A DNA stretch of 64,000 nt from Streptomyces canus (GCF_041435015.1 NZ_CP107989.1:1798001-1862000); one strand, 5' to 3'. Shown: positions 41,999-51,181, counted from the first letter of the stretch. Made by a program: numbers and translations. The notes: a model not told the origin generated them from the sequence alone.

Positions 41999-42915
41999 CA
42001 CGCCTCCGGAAGCTTCGGTGCCGGGATGCCGACCGTCTGGAGTTCGGCGCCCACCGACGTCGGGAAGGCGTCGGCCAGGGTGTCGGGGGTCCAGCCGCCG
42101 TCGGCGTAGGCCGCCCTGATCTCCTGCGGATGGGACCAGAGTGCCACCTTGTCGCCGCCGATGCCGATGGCCTGCCCGGTGATGCCCCGGGCCGCCTCGG
42201 AGGCGAGGAAGGGGACGAGGGCCGCGCAGTCCTCGGGGGTGCCGAAGCCCTCGCCCTTGCGGAGGAAGTCCGGGAGCGGCTCGCCGTTCCTCATGGCCTC
42301 GATGTACGGGGCGAAGGCGGGGATGGTCTCGGTCATCGCGGTGGCCGCGACCGGCACGATCGCGTTGACGGTGATGCCGGCGCGGCCCAGTTCCATGGAC
42401 CAGGTGCGGGCGAAGGCGGCGATGCCGGCCTTGGCGGCGGCGTAGTTCGTCTGTCCGAAGTTGCCGCGCTGCCCGGCCGGGGAGCCGACCAGGATCAGGG
42501 AGCCGCCCTCGCCCTGCTCGCGCATGCGGACCGCGGCGGCGCGGGCGCAGGTGAAGGTGCCCTTGAGGTGGGTGGTGATCACCGCGTCGAAGTCGTCGTC
42601 CGTCATCTTCCACAGCACCTTGTCGCGCAGGATGCCGGCGTTGGTGACCAGGATGTCGAGCCGTCCGAACTCCTCCACCGCCCGGCCCACCAGCCGCTCG
42701 GCGGCCTCGGTGGTGCCGACCGGGACCACCTCGGCGACGGCGGTGCCGCCCGCCTCCGCGATGGACTTCACGGCCTGGTCGGCGACCGCCTCGTCGATGT
42801 CGTTGACGACCACGGAGGCGCCGTGGGCGGCGAGGGCCTGCGCGTAGGCGAGGCCGAGGCCCCGGCCGCTGCCGGTGACGACGGCGACCTTGCCGGAGAG
42901 ATCGATGCTGGACAC
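41998..42915 (-). CDS. Short-chain dehydrogenase/reductase (3-hydroxyacyl-CoA or steroid type)
   Basis: 305 residues from GTG at 42915 after GAAGGGA. Cofactor motif TGSGRGLGLAYA (about 14-25), VTNAGILRD, and the catalytic set Ser (VGSPAGQ), Tyr and Lys (NYAAAKAG). The N terminus (GKVAVVTGSGRGLG, VVVNDID) resembles the dehydrogenase part of peroxisomal-type multifunctional enzyme 2, which fits the MaoC hydratase in the same operon. First gene of the operon, driven by the promoter at 42963-42991. Confidence 0.92.
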   Translation of the reverse strand: MSSIDLSGKVAVVTGSGRGLGLAYAQALAAHGASVVVNDIDEAVADQAVKSIAEAGGTAVAEVVPVGTTEAAERLVGRAVEEFGRLDILVTNAGILRDKVLWKMTDDDFDAVITTHLKGTFTCARAAAVRMREQGEGGSLILVGSPAGQRGNFGQTNYAAAKAGIAAFARTWSMELGRAGITVNAIVPVAATAMTETIPAFAPYIEAMRNGEPLPDFLRKGEGFGTPEDCAALVPFLASEAARGITGQAIGIGGDKVALWSHPQEIRAAYADGGWTPDTLADAFPTSVGAELQTVGIPAPKLPEA

Positions 42916-42962
42916 GAGCGGGTCCCTTCACGAACGGATGCTGGGGTGCGGCTACGAGATCG

Positions 42963-42997
42963 AAGCTAAGAGCAATAATTGGTGACGTCAATAGTTG
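42963..42997 (-). promoter_or_regulatory. Promoter of SDR operon with CAATANTTG direct repeats
   Basis: On the minus strand TTGACG (42991-42986) and TAGCTT (42968-42963) have a 17-base spacer. CAATAATTG (42973-42981) and CAATAGTTG (42989-42997) repeat with a 16-base period over the promoter; the first is a perfect odd palindrome. The divergent MarR gene makes a MarR operator likely. Confidence 0.6.
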
Positions 42998-43111
42998 TTG
43001 GAGACCTTCGGGTGCGTCATGCTGGAATCTCCCTGACCCACCGAGCACGAGGAGCCCGCCATCACACGCCAGCACGTCACCCCGAAGCCCATCGACTCGG
43101 AGGAGCCGTGG

Positions 43112-43531
43112 ATGCGCGGGCTGCACGCGGACACCGGTTATCTGCTGTACCGCCTGGGCCTGCGCTCGGGTCAGTTGTTCAACACGTTCCTCCAGGAGTC
43201 GGGGCTGCGACTGCGCCACTACGCGGTGCTGCGCTATCTCGCCGGGTCCGCGGGCGCCCTCCAGCGGGAGCTGAGCACCCGGCTCGGCTACGACCCCAGC
43301 GCGATCGTCGGCCTGGTCGACGACCTGGAGAAACTGGGCCTGACCGAGCGCCGCCCCTCTCCCGACGACCGCCGCAGCAAGATCGTCGTGCTCACCGAGG
43401 ACGGTCGCGCCTTCCTGCGCGGCACCGACGAGGCGGGCCGGCGGGTGACCAACGACCTGCTCGCCCCGCTCGACCCCGCCGAGCGTGAGACGCTTCAGGC
43501 CCTCCTGCTGAGGGTCGCCGACCAGCCATGA
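43112..43531 (+). CDS. MarR-family transcriptional regulator
   Basis: 139 residues, ATG at 43112 eight bases after GGAGG. Winged helix: YAVLRYLAGSAGALQRELSTRLGYDPSAIVGLVDDLEKLGLTERRPSPDDRRSK (given by its ends, about 37-90), including the typical wing Asp-Arg-Arg. The reading frame is open upstream to a second GAGGAG at 43049, but no standard start follows it. Divergent from the SDR operon and coupled to an IclR gene. Probably represses the operon until an aromatic acid or CoA ester binds. Confidence 0.92.
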   Translation: MRGLHADTGYLLYRLGLRSGQLFNTFLQESGLRLRHYAVLRYLAGSAGALQRELSTRLGYDPSAIVGLVDDLEKLGLTERRPSPDDRRSKIVVLTEDGRAFLRGTDEAGRRVTNDLLAPLDPAERETLQALLLRVADQP

Positions 43532-44349
43532 CCATGCGCCCCCACTCCCGACTTCGCTCGCGCGGGGGGACCCCCAGCGCGCCGGACCGGCTGCTGTCCG
43601 TGCTCGCCGCCTTCGACCACGAGCACCCGGCGCTGTCCCTGACCGACATCAGCCGGCGCGCGGGGCTGTCCCTGACCACCACCCACCGGCTGGTGGGCGC
43701 GCTGACCGACTGGGGCGCTCTGGAGCGGGACGACGCCGGCGCCTACCACGTCGGGCTGCGGCTGTGGGAGGTCGCCGCGCTCGCGCCGCGCGGGGTCGCG
43801 CTCAGGCAGCTGGCCCTGCCGTATCTGGAGGACCTGTACGAAGCCACCCACGAGAACGTGCAGTTGGCGGTGCGGGACGGCTCGGACGTCGTCTACATCG
43901 AGTGGATCGCGGGGCGTTCGTCGGTCGGCGTGCACATCAGGGTGGGGGCGCGCTGGCCGCTGCACGCCACCGGGGTCGGCCTGGTGCTGCTGGCGCACTG
44001 CGAGCCGCACGAGCAGGAGGAGTACTGCGCGACCCCGCTCGCCGTCTTCACGCCGTACACGATCACCGAACCGGCGAAACTGCGCCGGGTGCTCGCCGAG
44101 GTCCGGCGCACCGGCGTCGCGGTGAGCAGCCGTCAGGTCACCGACGACGCCCTCTCGGTGGCCGCCCCCGTGTGCGGACCCGACGGGACGGTGGCCGCGG
44201 CCGTGTCGGTCGTGGTCCCCCAGGCCGACGCCCAGGTGCCGGCGTTGATCCCCGCGGTACGGCTCGCGGCGCTCGGCATCTCGCGGGCACTGGGCTGGCA
44301 GCCCACGGTCCCGCCCCGTTCGGGTGCCGGATATCCCTCTCACCGGTGA
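43528..44349 (+). CDS. IclR-family transcriptional regulator
   Basis: 273 residues, ATG at 43528 overlapping the MarR stop (ATGA). N-terminal winged helix (DRLLSVLAAFDHEHPALSLTDISRRAGLSLTTTHRLVGAL, about 20-60, given by its ends) and a GAF-like effector domain (about 85-260) with VGARWPLHATGVG and VSSRQVTDDALSVAAPV. IclR proteins govern aromatic-acid and acyl catabolism. Having MarR and IclR translationally coupled is uncommon and suggests two-signal control of the divergent operon. Confidence 0.92.
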   Translation: MTMRPHSRLRSRGGTPSAPDRLLSVLAAFDHEHPALSLTDISRRAGLSLTTTHRLVGALTDWGALERDDAGAYHVGLRLWEVAALAPRGVALRQLALPYLEDLYEATHENVQLAVRDGSDVVYIEWIAGRSSVGVHIRVGARWPLHATGVGLVLLAHCEPHEQEEYCATPLAVFTPYTITEPAKLRRVLAEVRRTGVAVSSRQVTDDALSVAAPVCGPDGTVAAAVSVVVPQADAQVPALIPAVRLAALGISRALGWQPTVPPRSGAGYPSHR

Positions 44350-44407
44350 GGTCCCGGCCGCGTCGGCGTCGTGATACTGGAACGGCCCCGGCCCCGAGGA
44401 GCCGCTC

Positions 44408-45604
44408 ATGTCCGCCGCCCGGTCCTGGTACGCCCCCGTCGTGACCCGCCTGAGGACGACGAACCCGTACGTCGTCGACAGCGCGCTCGCCGTGCTGGTG
44501 CTGTTCGCCGCGTCCCTGCAGTGGATGTTCCCGGACGAGGGGGACGACCGCCTGACCCTCGTGGGCTGGCTGCTGGGGGCCGCCACCGCCGTCCCCCTCA
44601 TCTGGCGGCGCCGCTCCCCCTACGCGTGCGCCCTGGCGGTCTCGGCGGCCACCACGGCGATGGCCTACTACCACGCGCCACCGCCCGACGTGCTCTACGG
44701 CGGCTTCGTCGTCCTCTACACGATGGCCGCCCAGGGTCTGCCCTGGCAGCGCCGCACGATGCTGGCGAGCTGGCTGCTCGGGGCCGTGCTGACCATGCAG
44801 CACAAGGAGCACTCCGAGCCCTTCGAGTACGCCTTCCACCTCACCGGCATGATCTGCGCCTACGGCCTCGGTGTACTGGCCCGCGTCCAGCGCGCGTACA
44901 CCGCCGCCGTCGAGGACCGGGCCGGCCGGCTGGAGCGGGAGCGGGCCGCGGAGACCGCGCGCGCCATCGCCCAGGAACGGTCCCGGATCGCCCGGGACAT
45001 GCACGACATCCTCGCGCACGCGGTGAGCCTGATGGTCGTCCAGGCGGAGGCGGGCCCGGTCGTGGTGCGCAGTGATCCGGACCGCGCCGAGGCGGCGTTC
45101 GACGCGATCGCGGCCAGCGGACGGGACGCGATGACCCAACTACGGCGGATCCTGGGGGTGTTGAAGGAGGAGGAGCGCCGTGGCGGTGCCGCCAGGCTGC
45201 CCCAGCCGGACCTCGCCGGACTGCCCGACCTGGTCCGGCAGGTCTCCGACTCGACGGGCCTGCGCGTCGGGTTGAGCGTACGGGGCCGACCGCGCCCGCT
45301 CCCCCCGGACACCGAGGTCGCCGCCTACCGCGCGGTGCAGGAGGCCCTGACCAACACGGTGAAGCACGCGTACGCTTCCTGCGCACAGGTGGAACTCGAC
45401 TGGGCGGAGGACGAGTTGACCCTCACGGTGACCGACGACGGCCGAGGACCGGCCCGCTCGGAGGGCGGGCACGGACTGATCGGCCTCAGGGAGCGGGCGG
45501 CCGCCTACGGGGGCAGTGCGGAGACCGGGACGGGTCCGGAAGGGGGCTTCCGAGTGGTCGTACGGCTGCCCGCCGGCGCGGACCGGGAAGCGGCCCTCGG
45601 GTGA
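44408..45604 (+). CDS. Sensor histidine kinase (HisKA_3/NarL type)
   Basis: 398 residues, ATG at 44408 after GAGGAG. Four to five membrane segments fill residues about 25-160 with little extracellular sequence, so it likely senses membrane state or a lipophilic ligand. A coiled segment (RAGRLERERAAETARAIAQERSRIARDMHDILAH, given by its ends) contains the phospho-accepting His199. The ATPase domain has N-box VQEALTNTVKHA and G-boxes TDDGRGPA and GGHGLIGLRERAA. Partner of the following response regulator, stop and start overlapping. Confidence 0.93.
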   Translation: MSAARSWYAPVVTRLRTTNPYVVDSALAVLVLFAASLQWMFPDEGDDRLTLVGWLLGAATAVPLIWRRRSPYACALAVSAATTAMAYYHAPPPDVLYGGFVVLYTMAAQGLPWQRRTMLASWLLGAVLTMQHKEHSEPFEYAFHLTGMICAYGLGVLARVQRAYTAAVEDRAGRLERERAAETARAIAQERSRIARDMHDILAHAVSLMVVQAEAGPVVVRSDPDRAEAAFDAIAASGRDAMTQLRRILGVLKEEERRGGAARLPQPDLAGLPDLVRQVSDSTGLRVGLSVRGRPRPLPPDTEVAAYRAVQEALTNTVKHAYASCAQVELDWAEDELTLTVTDDGRGPARSEGGHGLIGLRERAAAYGGSAETGTGPEGGFRVVVRLPAGADREAALG

Positions 45605-46269
45605 GCATCCGGGTGGTCGTCGCCGACGACCAGGAACTGGTCCGCAGCGGCTTCAGCATGATCCTGGAGGCGCAGCAGGACATCGAGGTGGTCGCCGAGG
45701 CCGGGGACGGCGCCGAGGCGGTCGACGCGGTGCGCCGGCACACCCCCGACGTGCTGCTCCTCGACATCCGGATGCCGGTCATGGACGGCCTGGAGGCGGC
45801 CCGGCGGGTGTGCGCGCAGTCGAGCTGCAAGGTGGTCATGCTGACCACGTTCGACCTCGACGAGTACGTGTACGACGCGCTCTACGCGGGGGCCAGCGGC
45901 TTTCTCCTCAAGGACGTGCGCCGGGACGACCTCGTGCACGCGGTCCGCGTGGTCGCGGGCGGCGACTCCCTGCTCGCGCCGACCATCACCCGCCGCCTGG
46001 TCGCGGACATCGTGCGCCGCCGCCGCGGGGAGGCCGCCACCGAGGCGACCCCCGACCGCCTGGACGTCCTGACGGCCCGCGAGGTGGAGACCCTGCGGAT
46101 GCTGGCGCGGGGCCTGTCCAACGCGGAGATCGCTACGACGCTGTTCGTGAGCGAGCACACGGTGAAGACCCATGTCAGCAACGTCCTGAGCAAGCTGGGC
46201 CTGCGGGACCGGGTCCAGGCGGTGATCTGCGCGTACGAAACGGGTCTGGTGGCGCCGGGTTCCCCCTAG
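45601..46269 (+). CDS. NarL/LuxR-family response regulator
   Basis: 222 residues, GTG at 45601 overlapping the kinase stop. Receiver domain with acidic pair VADDQE, phospho-accepting Asp55 in LLLDIRMPVMDG, and Lys in LLKDVRRDD. LuxR helix-turn-helix about 155-210 (LTAREVETLRMLARGLSNAEIATTL). Its TAG stop is inside a CTAG that also holds the stop of the convergent VOC gene. Targets unknown; the nearby MMPL transporter is a candidate. Confidence 0.94.
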   Translation: MSIRVVVADDQELVRSGFSMILEAQQDIEVVAEAGDGAEAVDAVRRHTPDVLLLDIRMPVMDGLEAARRVCAQSSCKVVMLTTFDLDEYVYDALYAGASGFLLKDVRRDDLVHAVRVVAGGDSLLAPTITRRLVADIVRRRRGEAATEATPDRLDVLTAREVETLRMLARGLSNAEIATTLFVSEHTVKTHVSNVLSKLGLRDRVQAVICAYETGLVAPGSP

Positions 46270-46673
46270 TCCCCGAGTTCGGTGAAGAGGGTCACCTGAA
46301 GCGAACCGGGCGCTTCCAGGCGGGAGTTCAGCGAGTTCCACGGCGTACGGGTCGGCTCGGCGACCACCTCCGCGCCGGCCTCCGCCAGCCTGGCCGTGGT
46401 GAGAGCCGAGTCGTCCACCTCGAACGCCACCCGGATGTGTCCCGCGACCCGCCGCCCCACCTCGACCTCGTCGATGAACGCCGCATGGTTCGGGTCGGTC
46501 AACTCCAGCGTCGCCCGCCCCGCCTCCAGGATGGTGACCCGCCCGTCAGGTGAGGAGAACGCGGCCCGTTCGGGCAGTCCGAGGACGTCCCGGTAGAAGC
46601 GCAGCGCCTCGTCGTAGTCCTCCGCCGTGACGACGAGCCGGAGTTCACGGACGGCGGGTGGTACCTCGGACAT
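46266..46673 (-). CDS. Glyoxalase/bleomycin-resistance (VOC) family protein
   Basis: 135 residues, ATG at 46673. VOC fold: ELRLVVTAEDYDEALRFYRDVLGL in the first half, RVTILEAGRATLELTDP, then HIRVAFEVDDSALTTARLAEAGAEVV and LQVTLFTELGD. Members bind metals or drugs or catalyse isomerisation and ring cleavage. Putative metal ligands are fewer than in glyoxalase I, so a binding role is possible. Its stop overlaps the response-regulator stop by four bases. Confidence 0.85.
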   Translation of the reverse strand: MSEVPPAVRELRLVVTAEDYDEALRFYRDVLGLPERAAFSSPDGRVTILEAGRATLELTDPNHAAFIDEVEVGRRVAGHIRVAFEVDDSALTTARLAEAGAEVVAEPTRTPWNSLNSRLEAPGSLQVTLFTELGD

Positions 46674-46866
46674 ACGGCCTCCTCGATGGTGTCTGCTCCG
46701 TCAACCCCGCGACCGGTACCGGAGATTCCTCCCTCCGAGGAGTGAGGGAGCACCCGTCTCACCCGTACGGCGGAGGCCCGGAAACCGCCCGCCCCGGCGA
46801 TCCGGTGATCACGCCCGCGGCACGAATCTGGGGCGGTATCACTCCTCAACTCGCCGGGAGGCGACC

Positions 46867-48978
46867 GTGCTCTCCACCCTCGCCCGGGCAGCGACCCGCC
46901 GCCCGCTGACCGTCATCGGCCTCTGGGCCGCCTTCCTGCTGCTGGGCTTCGGCCTCGGGACGGGCGTCTTCGCCGACCTCTCCGACGACGTGCCCGATGT
47001 GCCCGGCACCGAGTCCGACATGGCCGACGACTATCTCTCCGGCGTGGACCCGACCGGCGAGTCCGTCACCGCGGTCGTCGCGGGCGAGCCGGTCTCGGAC
47101 GCCGCCTTGCGCGCCCAGGTCGAGCGGACCGTCGCCGAGGTCCGGAAGATCGCCGGGGTGGCCGAGGTACCGGACCCGTACACCACGCCCGGTCTCACCG
47201 CCCGCGACGGGCAGGCTCTCGTCGTCCCCGTCACCTTCGAGGGCGGCCTGAGCGACGAGGCCGAGGAGGAGGCGACGGACTCGGCGGTCGAGACCATCCA
47301 GCGGATCGACGCGCCCGACGTCCACGTCAGCGGCGGCGAACTGCTCGGGCGACAGCTCGGTGAGCGCGCCCAGGAGGATGTGAAGAACGCCGAGTTGATC
47401 TCCCTGCCGGTCGTCCTCGCCCTGCTGCTCGTCGTGTTCGGCGGACTGCGCGCCGCCGCGCTGCCGCTGGTGATCGCGGTGAGCGGGATCGCGGGTGCCT
47501 TCCTCGGACTGTTCGCCTTCAGCCAGGTCACCGACATCTCGGTGTACGCGATCCAGGTCACCACCATGCTGGGCCTCGGACTCGCCATCGACTACGCCCT
47601 GTTGATGCTGGTCCGCTTCCGCGAGGAACGACGGCACACCGAGTCCACCGAAGACCTGGTCGAGGCCGTGCACCGCACGGTCGACGCGGCCGGCCGGACC
47701 GTGCTGTTCTCCGGGCTCACCGTGGCCGTCAGCCTGACCGGCCTGCTGGTCTTCCCGAGCGTGTTCCTGCGCAGCATGGGCCTGGCCGTCGCCGCCGTCG
47801 TGGTGGTCGACATGCTGGCCGCGGTCACGCTGCTGCCCGCGCTGCTCACGACGTTCGGGGGGAGGATCCGGCCCTCGAAGGCACGCTCCCAGGACGAGGA
47901 GGGCCGGGTCTTCGCCCGTCTCGCCCGCTTCGCGCAACGCCGCCGGATCGCCGTCCTGGTCACCGTCGTCCCGGCCCTGCTGCTCCTCGCCCTGCCCGTG
48001 ATCGGCATGCGGATCGCCATCGGCGACGCCCGGCAACTGCCGTCCAGTACCGAGGCACGGCAGTTGTACGACACCGTCGACGCGCACTTCCCGAAGGGCA
48101 CCGGCGTCTCCCCCGTGATCGTCGTCCTGAAGCCCGGCACCGATACGGCCACCGGCGACCGCATCCGCGCCCTGGTTCCGAACTCCGAGTCCCGTGAACT
48201 GCCGGGCGGCAACACCGTCGTAGAACTGCAGCCGCCCGGCAGCGTGGACGGCAAGGCGGCCACCGGCCTCGTCGAGCGGGTGCGGGACGTGCGCGGCGAC
48301 GAGCCCGTCGAGGTGACCGGGGTCGCGGCCCGGCTGGTCGACTTCCGCGCGATGCTCGCCGACCGGGCGCCCTGGGCGGCCCTGACCGTCCTGGCCGGCA
48401 TCTTCGTCCTGCTGTTCGCCTTCACCGGCTCGGTGCTGATCCCACTGCGCACGATCGCGACCACCCTGCTCAGTCTGGGCGCGGCGCTCGGCGTGGTGGT
48501 GTGGGTCTTCCAGGACGGCCACGGGGCCGGGCTGCTCGGCGGCGAGGGGCTGGGCGCGCTGAGCCTGACCGCGCCGCCGCTGATCGTGTCGATCGCGTTC
48601 GGGCTCGCCATGGACTACGAGCTGTTCATCCTGGCCCGGATGCGGGAGTCCCGGCAGCGCACCGGGGACGACCACGAGGCCGTGGTGACCGGGCTGCGCC
48701 GCTCCGGGCGGGTCGTCACCTGCGCCGCCCTGCTCCTCGCGGTCGTGTTCGGCGCCTTCATGACCGGCGGATTCTCCCCCATCCTCCAGATCGGCCTCGG
48801 ACTGACCCTGGCGGTGCTGATCGACGCGACGGTCGTACGGATGCTGCTGGTCCCGGCGACCATGGCGCTGCTCGGCCGGCACGCCTGGTGGGCGCCCCAG
48901 CCGCTGCGCAGGGTGCACGACCGGTTCGGGCTGCGGGAGGCAGCCGCGGCCGAGCCGTCCGCGACGACGAAGGTCTGA
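46867..48978 (+). CDS. MMPL-family membrane transporter
   Basis: 703 residues, GTG at 46867 after GGGAGG. RND/MMPL layout: one N-terminal membrane segment, a large extracellular domain (about 40-165), a membrane cluster with GLGLAIDYALLMLVRFREE (about 237-255), a second extracellular domain (about 400-490), and a second cluster with FGLAMDYELFILARMRE. The two DY motifs in TM4 and TM10 fit proton coupling. Relatives export lipids, pigments or polyketides. Monocistronic, ended by a strong hairpin. Confidence 0.93.
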   Translation: MLSTLARAATRRPLTVIGLWAAFLLLGFGLGTGVFADLSDDVPDVPGTESDMADDYLSGVDPTGESVTAVVAGEPVSDAALRAQVERTVAEVRKIAGVAEVPDPYTTPGLTARDGQALVVPVTFEGGLSDEAEEEATDSAVETIQRIDAPDVHVSGGELLGRQLGERAQEDVKNAELISLPVVLALLLVVFGGLRAAALPLVIAVSGIAGAFLGLFAFSQVTDISVYAIQVTTMLGLGLAIDYALLMLVRFREERRHTESTEDLVEAVHRTVDAAGRTVLFSGLTVAVSLTGLLVFPSVFLRSMGLAVAAVVVVDMLAAVTLLPALLTTFGGRIRPSKARSQDEEGRVFARLARFAQRRRIAVLVTVVPALLLLALPVIGMRIAIGDARQLPSSTEARQLYDTVDAHFPKGTGVSPVIVVLKPGTDTATGDRIRALVPNSESRELPGGNTVVELQPPGSVDGKAATGLVERVRDVRGDEPVEVTGVAARLVDFRAMLADRAPWAALTVLAGIFVLLFAFTGSVLIPLRTIATTLLSLGAALGVVVWVFQDGHGAGLLGGEGLGALSLTAPPLIVSIAFGLAMDYELFILARMRESRQRTGDDHEAVVTGLRRSGRVVTCAALLLAVVFGAFMTGGFSPILQIGLGLTLAVLIDATVVRMLLVPATMALLGRHAWWAPQPLRRVHDRFGLREAAAAEPSATTKV

Positions 48979-48992
48979 CGGCCGCGACGCAC

Positions 48993-49027
48993 GGGGCCCG
49001 GGCGCTCGCCGCGAGCGCCCGGGCCCC
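48993..49027 (+). terminator. Strong hairpin terminator after MMPL gene
   Basis: Perfect 15-bp arms (48993-49007 and 49013-49027) with a five-base loop GCCGC, 15 bases after the stop. Confidence 0.8.
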
Positions 49028-49150
49028 TCGCGCACGTCCTCAGCGACTCCTCACCGGAATCTCAGACAGTCATCCCCCGTTTCAAAGGATCACCCCAGGT
49101 ACGAGGCGCACGATGCACCCGCAAAGGTGGATATCTCAGGAAGGTGTGCC

Positions 49151-50383
49151 GTGGGCGTCCCGCACATATCGAACCGGTCCGGGCGACAGCCGGAGAGGTG
49201 GTCCCGGCGCGGGATACTCGCCGCCCTGGGTGCCGTACCGGCGGCCTTCGTCCTGACGGGCTGCAGCGGATCGGCGGACGCCTCGGAGGGGACGTCGACC
49301 GCGTCCGCCCAAGCTGCCGCGAAGAAGGCGGCCATCACGGTCACCCCCGCCGACGGGACCAGGAAGGCCGACTTCGACGGTCCCGTCGAGGTCACCGTGA
49401 CCGACGGCACCCTGGCCTCCGTGAAAGTGACCGGCAACGACGGCTCCACGCTGGCCGGATCGCTCAACGGCGCGAAGACCACATGGACTTCGACGACGAA
49501 CCCGTACTCGGGCACCAGGTACACGGTCGCGGTCACGGCACAGGACGGCACCGAGGACACGGCGACCTTCACCACGAAGTCCCCCGGCGAGACGTTCGTG
49601 GGCTGGTTCACCCCCGAGGCGAACACCACCTCCGGCGTCGGCATGCCGGTCTCCATCAACTTCTCGCACGCCGTGTCCGACAGGGCCGCCGTCCAGAAGG
49701 CGATCACCGTGACCGCCGAACCCGCGGTCGAGATCGTGGGCCACTGGTTCAGCGACACCCGGCTCGACTTCCGGCCCGAGACCTACTGGGCGGCCGGCAC
49801 GAAGATCACGCTCGGCCTGCGGCTCAAGGACGTCCAGGGCACCGCCGGGGTCTACGGCGTGCAGTCCAAGGACGTCACCTTCCACATCGGCCGCGAGCAG
49901 ATCAGCACGGTCGACCTGTCCACCAAGGAGATGGTGGTGAAGAGGGACGGCGAGACGATCGCCACCTACCCCGTCTCCGGCGGCGACTCCGACCACACCA
50001 CCTGGTCCGGGATCATGGTGATCAGCGAACGGTTCAAGCAGACCCGCATGCAGTCCTCGACGGTCGGCCTCGGCGACGAGTACGACATCTCCGACGTCCC
50101 GCACGCCCAGCGCCTGACCACTTCCGGCACCTTCGTGCACGGCAACTACTGGGCGTCCACCTCGGTGTTCGGCAGCCGGAACACCAGCCACGGCTGCGTC
50201 GGCCTGCACGACGCCAAGGGCGCGAACGACAGCTCCGTGGACGGCTACAAGTTCTACGAGAGCTCCCTGCTCGGCGATGTCGTGATCGTGAAGAACTCCG
50301 GCGACAAGACCGTGGAACCGTCGAACGGGCTCAACGGCTGGAACCTGTCGTGGTCGGACTGGAAGGCGGGCAGCGCGGTCTGA
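49151..50383 (+). CDS. L,D-transpeptidase (Ig-like domains plus YkuD), Tat lipoprotein
   Basis: 410 residues; GTG at 49151 after AGGAAGG. Signal with SRRGILAALGAVPAAFVLTGC, a Tat-type lipoprotein signal with the lipobox Cys about 39. Two Ig-like domains (about 60-260) precede the YkuD domain (about 265-395) with His330 and catalytic Cys349 in the SHGCVGL motif. The order matches mycobacterial LdtMt2. It makes 3-3 cross-links in peptidoglycan at the outer membrane face of the cell. Separated by six bases from the convergent MmyB regulator. Confidence 0.94.
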   Translation: MGVPHISNRSGRQPERWSRRGILAALGAVPAAFVLTGCSGSADASEGTSTASAQAAAKKAAITVTPADGTRKADFDGPVEVTVTDGTLASVKVTGNDGSTLAGSLNGAKTTWTSTTNPYSGTRYTVAVTAQDGTEDTATFTTKSPGETFVGWFTPEANTTSGVGMPVSINFSHAVSDRAAVQKAITVTAEPAVEIVGHWFSDTRLDFRPETYWAAGTKITLGLRLKDVQGTAGVYGVQSKDVTFHIGREQISTVDLSTKEMVVKRDGETIATYPVSGGDSDHTTWSGIMVISERFKQTRMQSSTVGLGDEYDISDVPHAQRLTTSGTFVHGNYWASTSVFGSRNTSHGCVGLHDAKGANDSSVDGYKFYESSLLGDVVIVKNSGDKTVEPSNGLNGWNLSWSDWKAGSAV

Positions 50384-50389
50384 AGGGCG

Positions 50390-51175
50390 TCAGAGCAACC
50401 TGGCGAGGGCTTCGGCGGAGGGACTCGAGGGCACCGCCTGGTAGACGATGATCACCTGCTGCTCCGTGCCCCCGACGGTGAGCGCCTGCCGCCGCAGGGC
50501 GAGCTCCCCGACGTGCGGGTGCGCGAACCGTTTCAGTTCGTCGCGGGAGGGCCGCGCGTCGTACCGCTCCCAGAGGCCGCGGAAGTCCGCGTCGCTCTCC
50601 AGCTCGGCCACGAGCCGCGCGGTCACGGGGTCGCGTGGGTCGGCCTCGGCACGCAGGGCCGCGACGGTCTGCGCGGCGATCTCCGGCCAGTCGGGGAACA
50701 GCCGGCGGGCCGCGGGGCCGAGGAACATGTCCCGGACCAGGTTGTGCCCGGGCTCGTACATCGGCGCGAGCGCGCGGGCCCACTTGTTGGCGGCCAGCAC
50801 CTCGAACCGCCGGTTGCGCACATACGCCGGTGTGCCCACCCACCCGTCGAGCAACTGGTGCAGATCCGGGGCGACTTCGGTCTCCACCGGCGGTACGGGA
50901 TCCGGGGCGGCGAGCGCGAACAGATGCGCGCGGGTGTCGTCGTCCAGTTCCAGCGCCCGCGCGAGCGCCCGCAGCACCTGCGGCGAGGGATGCCGGTCCA
51001 CGCCCTGTTCCAGCCGGGTCAGATACGGCTCGCTGATGCCCGCCAGCCGGGCCAGCTCGTCCCGGCGCAGTCCCGCGACCCGGCGTCTTCCGTGGGCGGG
51101 CAGATCCGCGCGCGAGGGCGGGACCCGTCCCCGCCTTGCCTTCAGGAACTCTCCGAGCGCGTTGTCGGCCGCCAT
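50390..51175 (-). CDS. MmyB-like XRE-family transcriptional regulator
   Basis: 261 residues; ATG at 51175, no clear ribosome site, possibly leaderless. XRE helix-turn-helix about 15-80 (GLRRDELARLAGISEPYLTRLEQG), then the MmyB ligand-binding domain (about 95-255) with TPAYVRNRRFEVLAANKWARAL and NLVRDMFLGPAARRLFPDW. Typical full length. Divergent from an SDR gene, the usual partner of MmyB regulators in actinobacteria, with a small palindrome between them. Confidence 0.93.
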   Translation of the reverse strand: MAADNALGEFLKARRGRVPPSRADLPAHGRRRVAGLRRDELARLAGISEPYLTRLEQGVDRHPSPQVLRALARALELDDDTRAHLFALAAPDPVPPVETEVAPDLHQLLDGWVGTPAYVRNRRFEVLAANKWARALAPMYEPGHNLVRDMFLGPAARRLFPDWPEIAAQTVAALRAEADPRDPVTARLVAELESDADFRGLWERYDARPSRDELKRFAHPHVGELALRRQALTVGGTEQQVIIVYQAVPSSPSAEALARLL

Positions 51176-51181
51176 GGCCGA

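Noticed and set aside
43061..43111. Upstream extension of the MarR gene from an ATC codon after GAGGAG
   Set aside because: ATC is a very rare start; the ATG at 43112 has its own good GGAGG and gives a normal MarR length.
47592..48611. Long minus-strand open frame opposite the MMPL gene
   Set aside because: Composition mirrors the codon bias of the MMPL gene; no start site or recognisable domain.
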